NCBI GenBank assembly: GCA_029961685.1
Contig: JARWKL010000013.1
Span: forward strand, 25,636,922 to 25,700,921
DNA from: Aristolochia californica
Taxonomy: Eukaryota > Streptophyta > Magnoliopsida > Piperales > Aristolochiaceae
Direction of reading: 5' to 3'
DNA length: 64,000 nucleotides
Part shown: positions 1-10,499 of the stretch, one piece after another
Layout of the letters: each line of letters opens with the position of its first letter
Position numbering within the stretch: the first letter of the stretch is position 1
Translations under genes and position numbers: made by a program
Notes under the pieces: model-generated
What the model saw: the letters and a program-made list of their open reading frames with translations, nothing else
Databases searched by the model: none
Told to the model about the DNA's origin: nothing

Positions 1-511
1 TCTACTGTGATTCAGTACGCTCCTTTCCTATGATAATTCGGAAAACTATTTCTTCGTAGCTCAAATACAAAACGAGATTCGATTGACTGAATTTCCTCTG
101 TTAAAGCTAAAGTGCATGTAATTTAATTTCACAAAAAAAAAAGCTGCCCCTTTACTAGTTCGACTTTTTCTTTTTCCCTCTTTGTTTGCACTGATGCCCA
201 TGGTTGTTAGATCTCTCTGGTCACGTCCCTTCCTCTCTGCAATTTGACTCCATGGGGTTCTTTTGATTTTTGGAATCTACGATACCGGCACTTTCTCCCT
301 TTACTTTTTCGTTTTTCTGTAAGAGGGCTTCTCTGAAACGTAAACCAGGTCTGGTTTATAGTTCTGATCCATTTAATAAGAGGATTGAGTTAAGATCATA
401 GACAGTTTTGTAGAAGTGAAAAAAGAAATGAAAAGGTAGGAGAAAAATTGTCGAAAAATGTTGTTCATCTTCACCAAATCTAAATGAATGTTATTGATGG
501 GATCTGCGCAG
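1..511 (+). other. Intron (partial) of the DUF620 gene
   Basis: No coding sequence resembling upstream DUF620 exons was found here. The stretch ends in a good splice acceptor (CTGCGCAG, ending at 511) directly before the conserved exon. Positions about 130-480 are repeated in diverged form at about 12,003-12,850, including the phrases CCAGGTCTGGTTT and GTAGGAGAAAAATTGTC. The donor site lies outside the window to the left, or was lost. An in-frame ATG at 488 is most likely intronic and not the true start. Confidence 0.65.
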
Positions 512-1117
512 GGTCTTGACCCAAGAGCCACCGCCAACTTGTTCTCCAGTGCCATCTGCAATGGTGAAAGAACGATAAATAACGAGGACTGTTTCTTACT
601 GAAACTGGAAGCCGAACCTTCAGCATTGAGGGCCAGAAGTGGCAATAATGTCGAGATCATACGCCACACAGTATGGGGCTACTTCAGCCAGAGAACCGGC
701 CTTCTAGTCCAGTTCGAAGATTCGCACCTTCTACGAATCAAGACCTCAGACGGGGACAGTGTCTACTGGGAGACCACCATGGCTTCTTTAGTGGAGGACT
801 ACAGGCTTGTCGATGGCGTTAGTATCGCTCATTGCGGAAAAACTACAGTCTCCCTGTTTAGGTTCGGCCACAACTCAGACAGCCATAGTCGGACGTTCAT
901 GGAGGAGACATGGACGATCGAGGAAGTGGATTTCAACATATGGGGTTTGTCTATGGATTGCTTTTTGCCGCCCGGAGACCTGAAGAAAGAACGGGAAATG
1001 TGCGAGGTTACGATGGAGAAGAAGAAACACATGTCTCCCTTGCCTCAGCCATTAACGAAGATGAGCACTTCTAAGGTTGTGGCAGTAAACCTGGACGACG
1101 ATGAAGAAGAGCAATAA
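512..1117 (+). CDS. DUF620 family protein, last exon (C-terminal 201 residues)
   Basis: This is the terminal exon of a plant DUF620 protein, read in phase 0 from GLDPRATANLF to a TAA stop at 1115-1117. Recognised family blocks are AICNGERTINNEDCF, EIIRHTVWGYFSQRTGLLVQ, YWETTMASLVEDYR, SIAHCGKTTVSLFRFG and WTIEEVDFNIWGLSMDCFLPP. The tail is charged and acidic (DDDEEE), as in family members. Function in the family is poorly defined, so no reaction is assigned. The N-terminal exons are missing because the window starts inside the preceding intron, so it cannot be judged whether the gene is whole. The exon has no frameshifts or stops and good family conservation, which suggests a working gene. 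It lies upstream of a transposon-rich tract and is unrelated to the P450 cluster. Confidence 0.82.
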   Translation, partial: GLDPRATANLFSSAICNGERTINNEDCFLLKLEAEPSALRARSGNNVEIIRHTVWGYFSQRTGLLVQFEDSHLLRIKTSDGDSVYWETTMASLVEDYRLVDGVSIAHCGKTTVSLFRFGHNSDSHSRTFMEETWTIEEVDFNIWGLSMDCFLPPGDLKKEREMCEVTMEKKKHMSPLPQPLTKMSTSKVVAVNLDDDEEEQ

Positions 1118-1993
1118 ATTTTGATTATCGTTTTTTTATTTGTATATATAAATCTGGACTATATACGATTATGTAGGCGAGATCAGAGAGATACTGGCTA
1201 AGATTTGTTTTAGAAATCATTTTCTTACAAGTAAGATCAGATCGAACGAAGGCACTTCACGATTGGGTTCTGATCTAACTTGGGTGATCCAGTTCCTTAC
1301 AAGAAATGAGGTTTTTGTCGGTACAACAAATGCCAAGAAAAGATTAAATTTCGCCTTTGATAACCCTCATATCTATATTTTTTTTAAATATTTGTGGTGA
1401 AGAATGCTTCAATGGATAATATTATTTTTTTAATTTTAAAATTATTTTTTTTAGTGAAAAATTTCACTGATAAATTTTTTAGATGTATTCCAAAAATATT
1501 TTATGAAAAAAATGTCTACCAAAGATTAAATTTATTTAAAAATGTATTATTTAATTATCGAGAAAAGTAACATCGATAATTTATTTATTAAATCATCTTT
1601 AAATATGTATCGACATATATTATCATTGACAAGAACTGTGTTTTTATGTGAAAACTATTAATGGTGGAATTTTTTGTCATATATATTTTTATTTGTCATG
1701 TATACTTGTTTACAAGTGAGATAAAAATGGATATGGATTTTATTTATATACGTAATACTGCTAAATATATAATAATGGGCTAAAAAAATATAGTATTGAA
1801 GTAAAAAAAAAATGCATATATATAAGAAATTAATTAAAACTTGGAAAATATAAAAAAAAGGTGTGCTATTTGAAGGACTACGATAGGAAGAACTAGTATA
1901 ATGGTGATCAACAAAAAGCATCAGAAGGATGGGTGATGCCATGAGAATCCAATAAACCCATCATTTAAGATATCTAAGTTTGAAGTAGGCAAG
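1118..1993. other. AT-rich intergenic DNA, 3' flank of the DUF620 gene
   Basis: The first 100-300 bases are probably the 3' UTR of the DUF620 gene. The rest is AT-rich with long T and A runs and no recognisable gene. The short ORFs here are low-complexity and not supported. Confidence 0.6.
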
Positions 1994-2258
1994 GGGGGTT
2001 AGTCCACAATGAGGTGGAATGAATTCTCCCCGCATTACTTAGTTCGTTAAATAACATCGTTAGTGTAGAATGAATTGAATTGAAGTTAAATTACATCACT
2101 TCATTCTCTAAGGCAAAAATCGGGGAATTTGGTTTCCCACCTATATTGCGAATCAACCAACCCCTCCCCCCCCCTGCGAATTTTTTTTCTCTTCTCCCTC
2201 CGTCCCTCTCGGTCTCCCTCTCCTCTCCCTCTCATCCTCCATCGTAGAGTACGGGAGG
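1994..2258. mobile_element. Fragment of an unclassified element starting GGGGGGTTAGTCC
   Basis: It starts with the same GGGGGGTTAGTC phrase found at about 3,346 and 12,967. It then shows a pyrimidine-rich tract (about 2,160-2,250) resembling the reverse complement of the GC-rich interior of the 12,967-14,520 element. It is cut off at 2,259 by the hAT element. No coding capacity. The family could not be assigned. Confidence 0.4.
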
Positions 2259-3195
2259 TAGGGGTTGCATCGAGCAAAACCAAGCCCGAACCTGCCTATG
2301 TTTGTGCCGAGGTTGATTTAAATATTTCGAGTCGAGCCGAGCCCGAACCTGCCTATGTTCGAGCCAAGCTTGATTTAATATTTTGAGCTGAGCTTTGAGC
2401 CGAGCCTCATCTCGAGCCTAAAATTGTTATTGAGCTCGAGCCGTGCTTCGAGCCTCAACATACATTTAAAACTTTTCAAAAAATATATATCAAATAAAAA
2501 AATATAAAATTATGCATACATTTTACATAAAATTGGACATGACCTCTATCTACATAAAATTGGGCATGATGTATATATATAATACATGTATAAGATTGGG
2601 CATAACCTTTACTTAACATTAAGCATAATCTATATATATAATACCTGTATAAAATTCGACATGACCTCTATTTAAAATTGGGCTTAATCAACATACATAA
2701 TACCTGCATAAATACTCCATAAAATTGTTTATACACTCCATAAAATAGTCTAAACACTCCATACACTGCATAATATTATAAATAAATTCGATACAATAAT
2801 CAAACACAACAAAATTAATTGAAATATCACTATCAATTTACAATCACCCAAATAAAAACTATAAATCCATTATAAATTTACAAACTATAGTTATTTCTCT
2901 TTATGCTAGAAAATAATATACGTCCTTGCTTGAGCAAAATCTCCACCTATGACAAAAACAAAAAAATAAAATTAGTTATTGTCAGATAAAAAAATACTCT
3001 TCCACTACTAGTTACTTAATGTCGTTAAAAATATTAAAATTACCATGATGAGAAAAACATGAAAAATCATGTAGCTGGTAGCATTATCTCTGTACTCTTC
3101 TTCTCAGGCTGTAATCATAAAACAAAATTTTAATAAATAAAACTAAAAAATATCGTAATAAATAATTAATCAAAGAAATTCACTTTTTGATTTTT

Positions 3196-3345
3196 ATTTA
3201 TACCGTGAAGAGTCCGAACCCAATCACTACGACAAATCAATGTTTGAAATGTATTTGGTACCAAGGAAGAACAATAGGAGTCTATTACTCTACCACCAAC
3301 ACTAAATAATGACTCCGAAGCTACTATGGATATGAGAATTATAAG
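3196..3345 (-). pseudogene. hAT transposase C-terminal (dimerisation) remnant
   Basis: The reverse strand reads SIVASESLFSVGGRVIDSY, then CSSLVPNTFQTLICRSDWV. This is the hAT C-terminal dimerisation motif (ASES-FS-GGRV...R--L---T---LIC--DW). A donor-like GTATAAA follows the exon end near 3,200. Upstream transposase sequence is interrupted at about 3,346 by another element. A possible acidic linker (EFHVEELNEFEAGDEDE) is read at about 3,370-3,430. Only a fragment is left, so it cannot make transposase. Confidence 0.7.
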
Positions 3346-3794
3346 GGGGGTTAGTCAACAAACTTAAAATTTGAAGTTCATCTTCATCTCCTGCTTCAAA
3401 TTCATTTAATTCCTCTACATGAAATTCAATTTCAAACTTGGTGTTAGTGTGGACGAGTTCATATACATTGGAAAACAGTTTCCAGTGTTAATGCCCCAAA
3501 ATAAGAAAAATATAAAAAACAAGAAAATAAGCTTATAATAGTATACTTAATTAAAACATAATATTTAAACCCCAAATTAGGTAAAACAAACATGATTACA
3601 ACACAAATAAGTAATTTAATGTATAATTAAAATAAATTAATATATTAATTAATTAAATTAGATATTATATTATTTAATGATTGCAGTTTATTAGACATTA
3701 ATACAATAATTACGTGAGCCAATTAATTGTGTACATGATTAATTATAAAAAATAAAAAAAATAAACAGGAAAATTTGATCAAATGCTAACTTTA
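3346..3794. mobile_element. Second copy of the GGGGGGTTAGTC element (partial)
   Basis: It shares, in order, GGGGGGTTAGTC, the subterminal palindrome GGAAAACAGTTTCCAGTGTTA, AAACCCCAAATTAGGTAAAAC and the following AT-rich sequence with the element at 12,967. The right boundary is unclear because a CA/TA microsatellite follows. No coding capacity. Confidence 0.45.
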
Positions 3795-3819
3795 ACACAC
3801 ACACACACACACACACACA

Positions 3820-3860
<41 letters not shown>
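3795..3860. repeat. Compound (AC)n(TA)n microsatellite
   Basis: About 14 AC units run straight into about 19 TA units. Likely highly variable between individuals. Confidence 0.95.
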
Positions 3861-3863
<3 letters not shown>

Positions 3864-4514
3864 TTTTTATAAAAATCACACGTGCGAAACTCGCATGTGT
3901 GAACTGCACATGTGAGTTCGCACGCTGTGCGGGATGGAGCGTCGAGGGGGGAAAATAATCTCCCCCCCTAAAATTAGGTATCCGAGGGTTCTTGCCGTTC
4001 CAGCGAGAGCGGTGGCCGGCTAATTTGACGGCGGCAGCAGGCGGTGGTAGGGGGTGACGACGACGGGAGAGGGTCCAGAGCATCCGCTCTAGTTGGGGTA
4101 TGACGAGGCGAGGGCGACGCTACGGGAGTCGACGGCAACGACGATGAGAGGCAGAGAAGGCGATGAGCGGGGGGAAGGATTAGGTGCGGCGACGGCGGAA
4201 GGGGCACCGACGGCGAGAGGGAGAAGGGAGATGGAGGCCGAGAGAGGGAATTTCGGAGGAAGAAGAGAGAAGGAAAGGAGGAGACGAAGAGAGCAAGGGC
4301 AAGAGAGAGATCAAAATTTTTTTTTTTTGGGAGAGAGTGTGCGAAGCTCCCGAAAATTTGCCCCATCCTGCTGCTCGTTAAATTAACGAGTCGGCTCGCG
4401 AGCCAAACCTAGCTTTGCTTGAGCTCGGTTCGTTAACCTAAACAAGCCCATTTATGAGTTCGAGTTCGGCTCGAGCTCGATATATAACGAGTCAAACCAA
4501 GCCGAACATGAGTC

Positions 4515-5180
4515 TCTACCTCTCCATGCGTTCTCTGATGCTGACTGGGCATGAAACAAGGATGATTTCATTTCCATCGGTGCCTATCTTGTTTTCCTAG
4601 GTCGCAATCTTATCTCTTGGAGTACTAAGAAGCAATGGACTGTGGCTCAATCCTCTACTAAGGCAGAATATCAATTTGTTGCTACTACTATAGATCTGTT
4701 GGATATATTCTGTTCTCACTGAACTTGGTGTTCTTCTTCCGTGTCAATCAGTGCTTTATTGTAACAATATCGGTGCTACAAATTTGTACTCTAATTCAAT
4801 CATTAACTTGCGCATGAAACATGTAGCTTTGGATTACCATTTATTCTAGAACAAGTTCAAAGTAGTGCTCTTTGGGTTACTCATGTCTCCTCTGTTGACT
4901 AGTTAGTTGTTGCTCTCACCAAACTGCTTCCTCGAACACGCTTCCTCTTCTTGAAGACCAAGATTGGACTCTCCTCTTGGAGCTCCATCTTACGGGAGCA
5001 TGACAGAGATGAAAATAAAGCTTGATAGAATTTGAAATGGTCTCAAATTGTAACTCTGAAGACTTATAAACTCTTTTGTAAATCACGCGATGACACCTAT
5101 TGTAATCCTATAAATACTGGATACTTGTTCAATGAAAATCATTAGAAAATTATTCATTCTTCTTATTATTCTATAAATGC
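4515..5180 (+). pseudogene. Ty1-copia 3' fragment: RNase H end plus part of the 3' LTR
   Basis: Reads FSDADWA, an in-frame stop, then [19 protein letters not shown] and [16 protein letters not shown], the copia RNase H signature. After frameshifts comes WVTHVSSVD, VVALTKLLPRTRFLFLKTKIGL and SSILREHDRDENKA*. Several stops make it non-functional. The bases from about 5,025 (with TATAAATAC at about 5,115) are likely the start of the 3' LTR. It joins the truncated hAT on the left and the 3' flank of P450 copy 1 on the right, which is homologous to the P450 flanks elsewhere from about 5,180. Confidence 0.75.
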
Positions 5181-5334
5181 AGAGAAAAGGCTAATCTTTT
5201 ACGACTGCACTAATTATATTCATGCACATAAGCCATCTAACACAACACTTTAGTGGCCAAGCTTCACTACACAAGCTTATTTATACATAATAGCATAACT
5301 CTTAACGTTTGGATTGCTAATTTATTAAACGACT

Positions 5335-7109
5335 CTAGTTGCAAGTGTACAGATCCGGATCGGATAATCTTGGTGTTGGAACAGCCATGAGAGGTTTTGC
5401 TTTCTTCAAAACGATACCAAACTTTTCAGAAACTTCAAGCTCTGTGCCCTGTGGAAGTTTCCAGTCGAATGAGTGCAGAAGCGTGGCCATTACGTACATT
5501 AACATCTTCTCTGCCAGGGCCATACCTGGGCATATCCTCCTCCCTGACCCAAACGGAAAGTAATGGAAGTCATTACCAGTAAACTCACGTTTGCCATCGT
5601 TGCCCGTCATGAACCTCTCCGGTCTGAACTCTTCGGGAGACTCCCATGCCGCAGGGTCCCTTTGGATTGCCCACATGTTCACCAAGACGCGAGAGCCCTT
5701 GGGAACCATGTAACCGCCCACTGGCGTCGACTCGCTCGGGGTCCTCGGCAGCATGAGTGGAACCACAGGGTGAAGACGAAGGGCTTCCTTCACAAAAGCG
5801 TTCACGTAGTGCAGGTTGGGTAGGTCGGCCTCTTCCACGGGATAACTCCTTCCCACGACTTTATCTAGCTCTTCCTGGGCTTTTTTCATAACCTCCGGAT
5901 GCTTCATCACCTCTGTCATTGCCCACTCCATCGTTGTCCACGTTGTGTCATTACCCACCAGCACCAATTCCTGTGAAGGAAATCAGGAATAAACTCATGA
6001 AAACCAACTTGTATTAGACACAAACTCGACTCGCGCAGTGAAGTAAGCTGGGTTAGTAGAATCTTCAACTCAAGTAATTTGAATAATTTCAAGTAAAATT
6101 TATGGTGGGGAAGAAAGGTACTTGCCATAAGCAAAGACTTGATGTGAGATCTGGTTAGGGGCGTCTTTGGATCTCCACTGTTCTGTATCTTCAATAGTAT
6201 CTGAAGGAAATCTCTGGTCCCCTCGGTGTTGCTCCTTTTCTGGCTTTGATTTATGAGTGAATCGAGGATTTGCTCAAGCCTAACTCCGCCCTTCTTCGTC
6301 TGGCGGAAGACTCCCCCCAAATCAAACGGAGCTAGAACCGGAAAGAAATCCGACACGTCGGGCTTGCAGAAGACACTAGTCAGGTATTCGACCACTTGCT
6401 GAAACTCGTCTCCCACCTGACGCTTCTCCTTCTCAGCGACTGACCCTCCCCACAGCAATCCCGTAATCACCTTGTACATCACCACGAACATAACATTTCC
6501 GACGTTAATCGGAGCTCCGGTGCCGCCGTGGACTTCTGCCACCATCTCCCGGACGGCGCTCCGGCGGACGTCGTACGAAATATCTAACTTTGAGCTGTTA
6601 AGTATCTCTCCCATGCATACCCTTCGGAGCATTCGCCAGCGTGCCCCATATGGAGCCCAACCCATGCCGTGAACCCCGCTCAATAACGCCAACGACCCAG
6701 GCGGTGCGTCGCGGTTGGCAAAAGTGGCGTCTTGGTCTTTAAGAAGCTCCTTCGCCAGAGATGGTGAGCTGACGACTACGTATAGCTTCTGGCCGAGCCT
6801 AAGGCTGATTATGGGGCCATACTCACGAGCTAAACGAGCAAACCAGCTGTGGATATCGGGCTCCAAATAGGGGATGCAGCCCAGAAAGGGCACACCTCGC
6901 GGGCCCGGTGGTAATGGCAGCCGGCTTTTGGTGGTTTTCTTTGCGAGATGCGACCAAACTAAAATAGCCGCCAGTGCCGCGACTAAGAACGGCCCCAAGG
7001 ATCTCCATTGTCCGTCGTTGTGATTGCTCCTTTTCACCGCCCATGACCACGCTGTCTGAGCGGCCTCCGTAAACTTGTTTTGAAGGCCCACAATTGTCGC
7101 CGTCTCCAT
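5335..7109 (-). CDS. Cytochrome P450, CYP706-like, copy 1 (intact)
   Basis: Two exons, 7109-6126 and 5970-5335, encode 539 residues, a full P450 length. Order: short N-terminus, membrane anchor about 40-56, proline hinge LPLPPGPRG 64-72, helix C WAPYGARWRMLRR 151-163 (WxxxR), helix I VGNDTTW 333-339, ExxR EALR 390-393, PERF 445-448, and haem loop FGSGRRICPG 468-477 with Cys475 as iron ligand. CYP706 affinity comes from the helix C/D block and the DFLQILLKIQNSGDPKTPLT stretch. CYP706 members oxidise terpenoids, oximes or flavonoids in different plants; the substrate here is unknown. It should sit on the ER facing the cytosol and need P450 reductase. The intron begins with GC. Odd point: Val333 replaces the Ala of the (A/G)GxDT motif kept in the other two copies. 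No breaks seen, so it is likely functional. Confidence 0.92.
5971..6125 (-). other. GC-AG intron of P450 copy 1
   Basis: Exon 1 ends ...LLATG-type codon Met328 and is followed by GCAAGTACC; exon 2 starts GAATTG after TTCCTTCACAG. Only this splice keeps the helix I frame (LLM-ELVLVGNDTT), matching the usual CYP706 spacing. The nearby GT (GCAA|GTACC) would shift the frame. Length 155 bp, against 98 and 76 bp in the other copies. Confidence 0.85.
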
Positions 7110-7160
7110 TTCCGGGGAGAAGTATTATGGGAAGCGTACTCTCCTGGTCCAGCGACCTCT

Positions 7161-7169
7161 CCTTTTATA
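7161..7169 (-). promoter_or_regulatory. TATA box of P450 copy 1
   Basis: TATAAAAGG on the minus strand, about 52 bp upstream of the ATG at 7109. It is conserved at the same place in all three copies. Confidence 0.75.
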
Positions 7170-7189
7170 GTACAGGAGGCGAGACAATG

Positions 7190-8215
7190 TGGCCATCCAG
7201 ACGTAAACTTCATCTGAATTTAGCAGCGAGTGCAAAAAATTCATGGTAGGCCTAAATCTTCAATTCAGTCATGTTGAATGGCTAACTTCATCGAAAGTGA
7301 AAGGGCAAAAGTCGATAGAAAGACTGGTTGGAACATCAGATAGCCATAAAAAAAGTCTTCTATTTCTATCTCAACCTTGAATGAACAAAAACTTAAGCAG
7401 CTTGTGGGCGTCATCATACAAAAGAAAATTTGAACAAATTCAATAGAAAGAGAGAGAAGATTAGTCAGATAAATAATAATTAGAAACTGGTGTAGATGGG
7501 TCTGAAGCGGCTTGGTGAAATTCTTTACAAACTAACCCTTATCTATGTCAAAATGACAATTTATTAAGAGAAGAGAAGAAGAGAGCAAATGAGGTAGTGA
7601 GATCGGAAGAGAAGACAAGAGCATCATCAGCCTGTTACATCTGCAGACCTCAACTGCATAAAAACCTGTTACTTGCTAAGTTTCTTCAAAGGATTGGGTG
7701 AAGCAAGTGATCTCAAAGGAGTTAAGGTGTCTGTAAGCTCTTATAAAGTGCCTTGTTTCAGTCTTTTTGCTGCCATTTACATTACACATTGTGAGTTCCC
7801 ATCTTCTTTCTGCATTGGGCATTGTTCAGTTTGCCTGATTAATTTCCCCAAAAAAATGGCAAACATTAAGAAAAGAGAAGAGAGAAGAGAGCTAATGAGG
7901 GGGTGAGATTGAGAGAGCACGTTAAGAGCCCCCCTTAGTTTCAACTTAGGGCCTGCTCCTTTCTTGAGTGTATATTTTATATCATAAAAGTCAATAATAA
8001 TTACAAGAGTGCCCTAAGCTCCTTATGAACAATTAAAGAGAAACAATAGTGACTAACTCAAAAAATATAATATACTTCTTAACACTCCCTCACAAGCTAG
8101 TGAAGCAAATACATCAATCACACTAAGCTTGGAGCATGATTGTTAAAATAGACCAAGTGGAACTACTTTGGTGAAAATATCGGCCAGATGATTCCTGAAG
8201 GAATTTAATTATTTC
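7190..8215 (-). mobile_element. Decayed Copia 3' end and LTR-like unit in the P450 copy 1 5' flank
   Basis: On the minus strand, 8,215-8,110 reads ADIFTKVVPLGLF then a stop, then SCSKLSVIDVFASLACEG, the typical C-terminus of a copia RNase H. It is followed by LTR-like sequence starting TGTTAAGAAGTATATT with TATAAAATATACAC at about 7,970. Phrases such as CATCATCAGCCTGTTACATC and TAAAGTGCCTTGTTTCAGTC recur in the flank units near copies 2 and 3, but their order and length differ here, so this unit has been rearranged. Confidence 0.6.
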
Positions 8216-9039
8216 ATCATGTACATTTTAATCAATTAATTATGTGATTAATTATACTGTTAATACTTAGTTATTATTAAGTTATTAAGAACAACTGAGC
8301 ATAATAATCATTAATTTTCAGTAATTACTAACCATAATAATCATTTATACTTAGTAATTATGCTATAATTGGAATAACTAATATCACAAATAAATTATTA
8401 CAATACTTAATTCCATTTTAAAATTTATATTAAAATTTTCTTCTATTGCATTAATAAAAAAATTATCTTATTGCACATAATGTCACTAGTATTGTGACAA
8501 ACATAAAAATATAATAATTTTATTAGTTAGAAATTATTTTGGTTAACTTATTTGTAATCATGAAAGACTACAAGTTTGAAATTTAATTATTAATTGTATT
8601 CCAAAATAAACATATATAAATAAACATAATCACAAAAATATAGATATATTCAAATTAATTAGAAATTATTCAACTAAGTAATTAGTAATTACAATAAATT
8701 GGTTAATTAACCAGAGATTATTTGATTAAATATTTAAATAAATAATAAGCAATTACAAGTAAAATGTTTGTCATCAAGATAAAGTTGCTACAAATTTCAT
8801 AGCAAAGGGCAAATGGCCCTCCATTCCATTATGCTTTTGATGTATCATTCTAAGATTATATAGTTTGCCATACCATTTGATAGATCACGACATAGTTGCT
8901 TAGAAGCCAAATTTATAGACACCACATGACCGTCCTCCTAGTTCATTAAACGTCACTTAGGGTCACTAACTTTTGTATTTTATTCACAAAATTAATTTAA
9001 ATTTCAAAAAATAATTTTAAATAATCGAGTTTTATTTTC
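8216..9039. other. AT-rich DNA without a recognisable gene
   Basis: Mostly TTAATTA-type low-complexity sequence. The phrase CTAACCATAATAATCATT recurs near 16,470-16,490, so some of it is repeat-derived. No ORF is supported. Confidence 0.6.
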
Positions 9040-9773
9040 TATTTATATATTGTTAATTGAAAATTTAAAATTGATTTTAATAATTAAAATATTAATTATT
9101 AATTTAAAATTTATACTTCGATTATATTTGAATAACTGACACTTGTCATTAAATTATTCATATTTCAATTTATAGGTTATTATATGAATTTTAAAATTAT
9201 ACTTGAATATAATTAATATCATTTCAAAGTTATATAAATTATACTTTAATATAATTATAAAAATATCAATTCAAAGTTATATAAATTATAATTAAAAATA
9301 ATTATAATAGAATATCATTTCAAAGGTATATAAATTATATTTTAAATTTATTTTTACTGTGTTTATTTATGAAATATAATAAGTTGAAATTAAAATTACA
9401 TTATTGTGTTTATATATTGTTAAATGAAAATTTTAAATTGAATTTAATAATTAATATATTAATTATTAATTTAAAATTTATACTTCGATTATATTTGAAT
9501 AACTGACACTTGTCATTAAATTACTCATATTTCAATTTATAGGTTATTATATGAATTTTAAAATTATACTTAAATATAATTAATATCAATTCAAAGTTAT
9601 ATAAATTATAAATTAATATAATTATAAAAAATATCAATTCAAAGTTAAATAAATTATACTTAAAAATAATTATAATAAAATATCATTTCAAAGGTATATA
9701 AATTATATTTTAAATTTATTTTTTACTATTTTTATTTATGAAATATAATAAGTTGAAATTAAAATTACATTCT
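9040..9773. repeat. Tandem duplication of a 367-bp AT-rich unit (two copies)
   Basis: CTTCGATTATATTTGAATAA occurs at 9,116 and 9,483, and the surrounding sequence matches across both units (TATATTGTTAA at the start, AAATTACATT at the end) with scattered substitutions. Two adjacent copies, about 9,040-9,406 and 9,407-9,773. No coding content. Confidence 0.85.
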
Positions 9774-10499
9774 TGTATTTAAAATGATTAAAATGATGTT
9801 TTAGTTTAAACATTAAAATGATAAATTTATATTTTTAAGTAATTATAATTATAATTTTTAATATTATTTTTTTAAATGAAATTTTGTTCTTTAAATATCA
9901 ATATTTTTTTTTGTTGAAAATATCTTTTAAATTTTGTTTTAATTATTTTTATTTAATTATATGTGACTAGCTAATATTTTTTCATTAAGATATATGTATT
10001 TATATTTAGATTACATGAATTAATTAAAATAAAATTTATTATTATTATTATAATAAAATATCTGTTTTAAATTATATAGAGTGTACCTAAAATGTAATCT
10101 TTACTTTCAATTTATTTATCAATTAAAATTATAATTTTTTTCTAGGTTTAAAAGATAAAAATATTCAACTTAAATTTATTCAAATTATGATTTATTTTAA
10201 ATGAAATTATAATTTTTATTTAGGGAATGTTAAATGACATTTTTATGATATAATAAGATATATACATTTATTCTTGTGTATATATATATATATATCTATT
10301 ATATATTATTATGAATGTATATATTCTATATTATCATGGAAAGACTATATTATAAATTTTTACAAGCAAATATCAAATACTTCAAAATCAAAATAAAATA
10401 GATGACAAAAATTACTAATTTGTTGGAAGATATGATGTAATTTGAGTGTTATTGATGTAATTAATTAATTTTTTTTTGTATCTTCTTCTCTCTTACTTT
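9774..10499. other. AT-rich DNA without a recognisable gene
   Basis: Low-complexity A/T sequence with a short (TA)n tract at about 10,278-10,296. Nothing else identified. Confidence 0.6.

Larger units (their letters stand above)
2259..4514 (-). mobile_element. Decayed hAT transposon, right end truncated
   Basis: The left end begins TAGGGGTTGCATCGAGC, matching the left terminus of the intact hAT at 42,576 (TAGGGGTGGCATCGAGC). The following several hundred bases match too (ACCTGCCTATGTTCGAGCC, then AT-rich sequence with TTATGCATAC). The right side carries the same GGCTCGCGAGCC / GAGCTCGGTTCGTTAA sequence, but the last TIR bases (CCACCCCTA) are missing and a Copia fragment follows directly. A hAT transposase remnant lies inside on the minus strand, supporting the superfamily call. 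A second unclassified element and a CA/TA microsatellite are nested within it. Confidence 0.72.

Noticed and set aside
488..511. ATG at 488 as the start of the DUF620 protein
   Set aside because: The eight residues before GLDPR are not family-like and the sequence is a splice acceptor (CTGCGCAG).
3859..4386. Overlapping ORFs on both strands in the GC-rich part of the first hAT
   Set aside because: Low-complexity Arg/Glu or Ser/Pro runs caused by simple purine/pyrimidine composition; no conserved motif.
5335..7109. Assignment of the P450s to CYP78A or CYP71
   Set aside because: The helix C/D region (YGARWRMLRRVCMGEILNSSKLD) and the exon 1 end fit CYP706 better. A search against named P450s would settle it.
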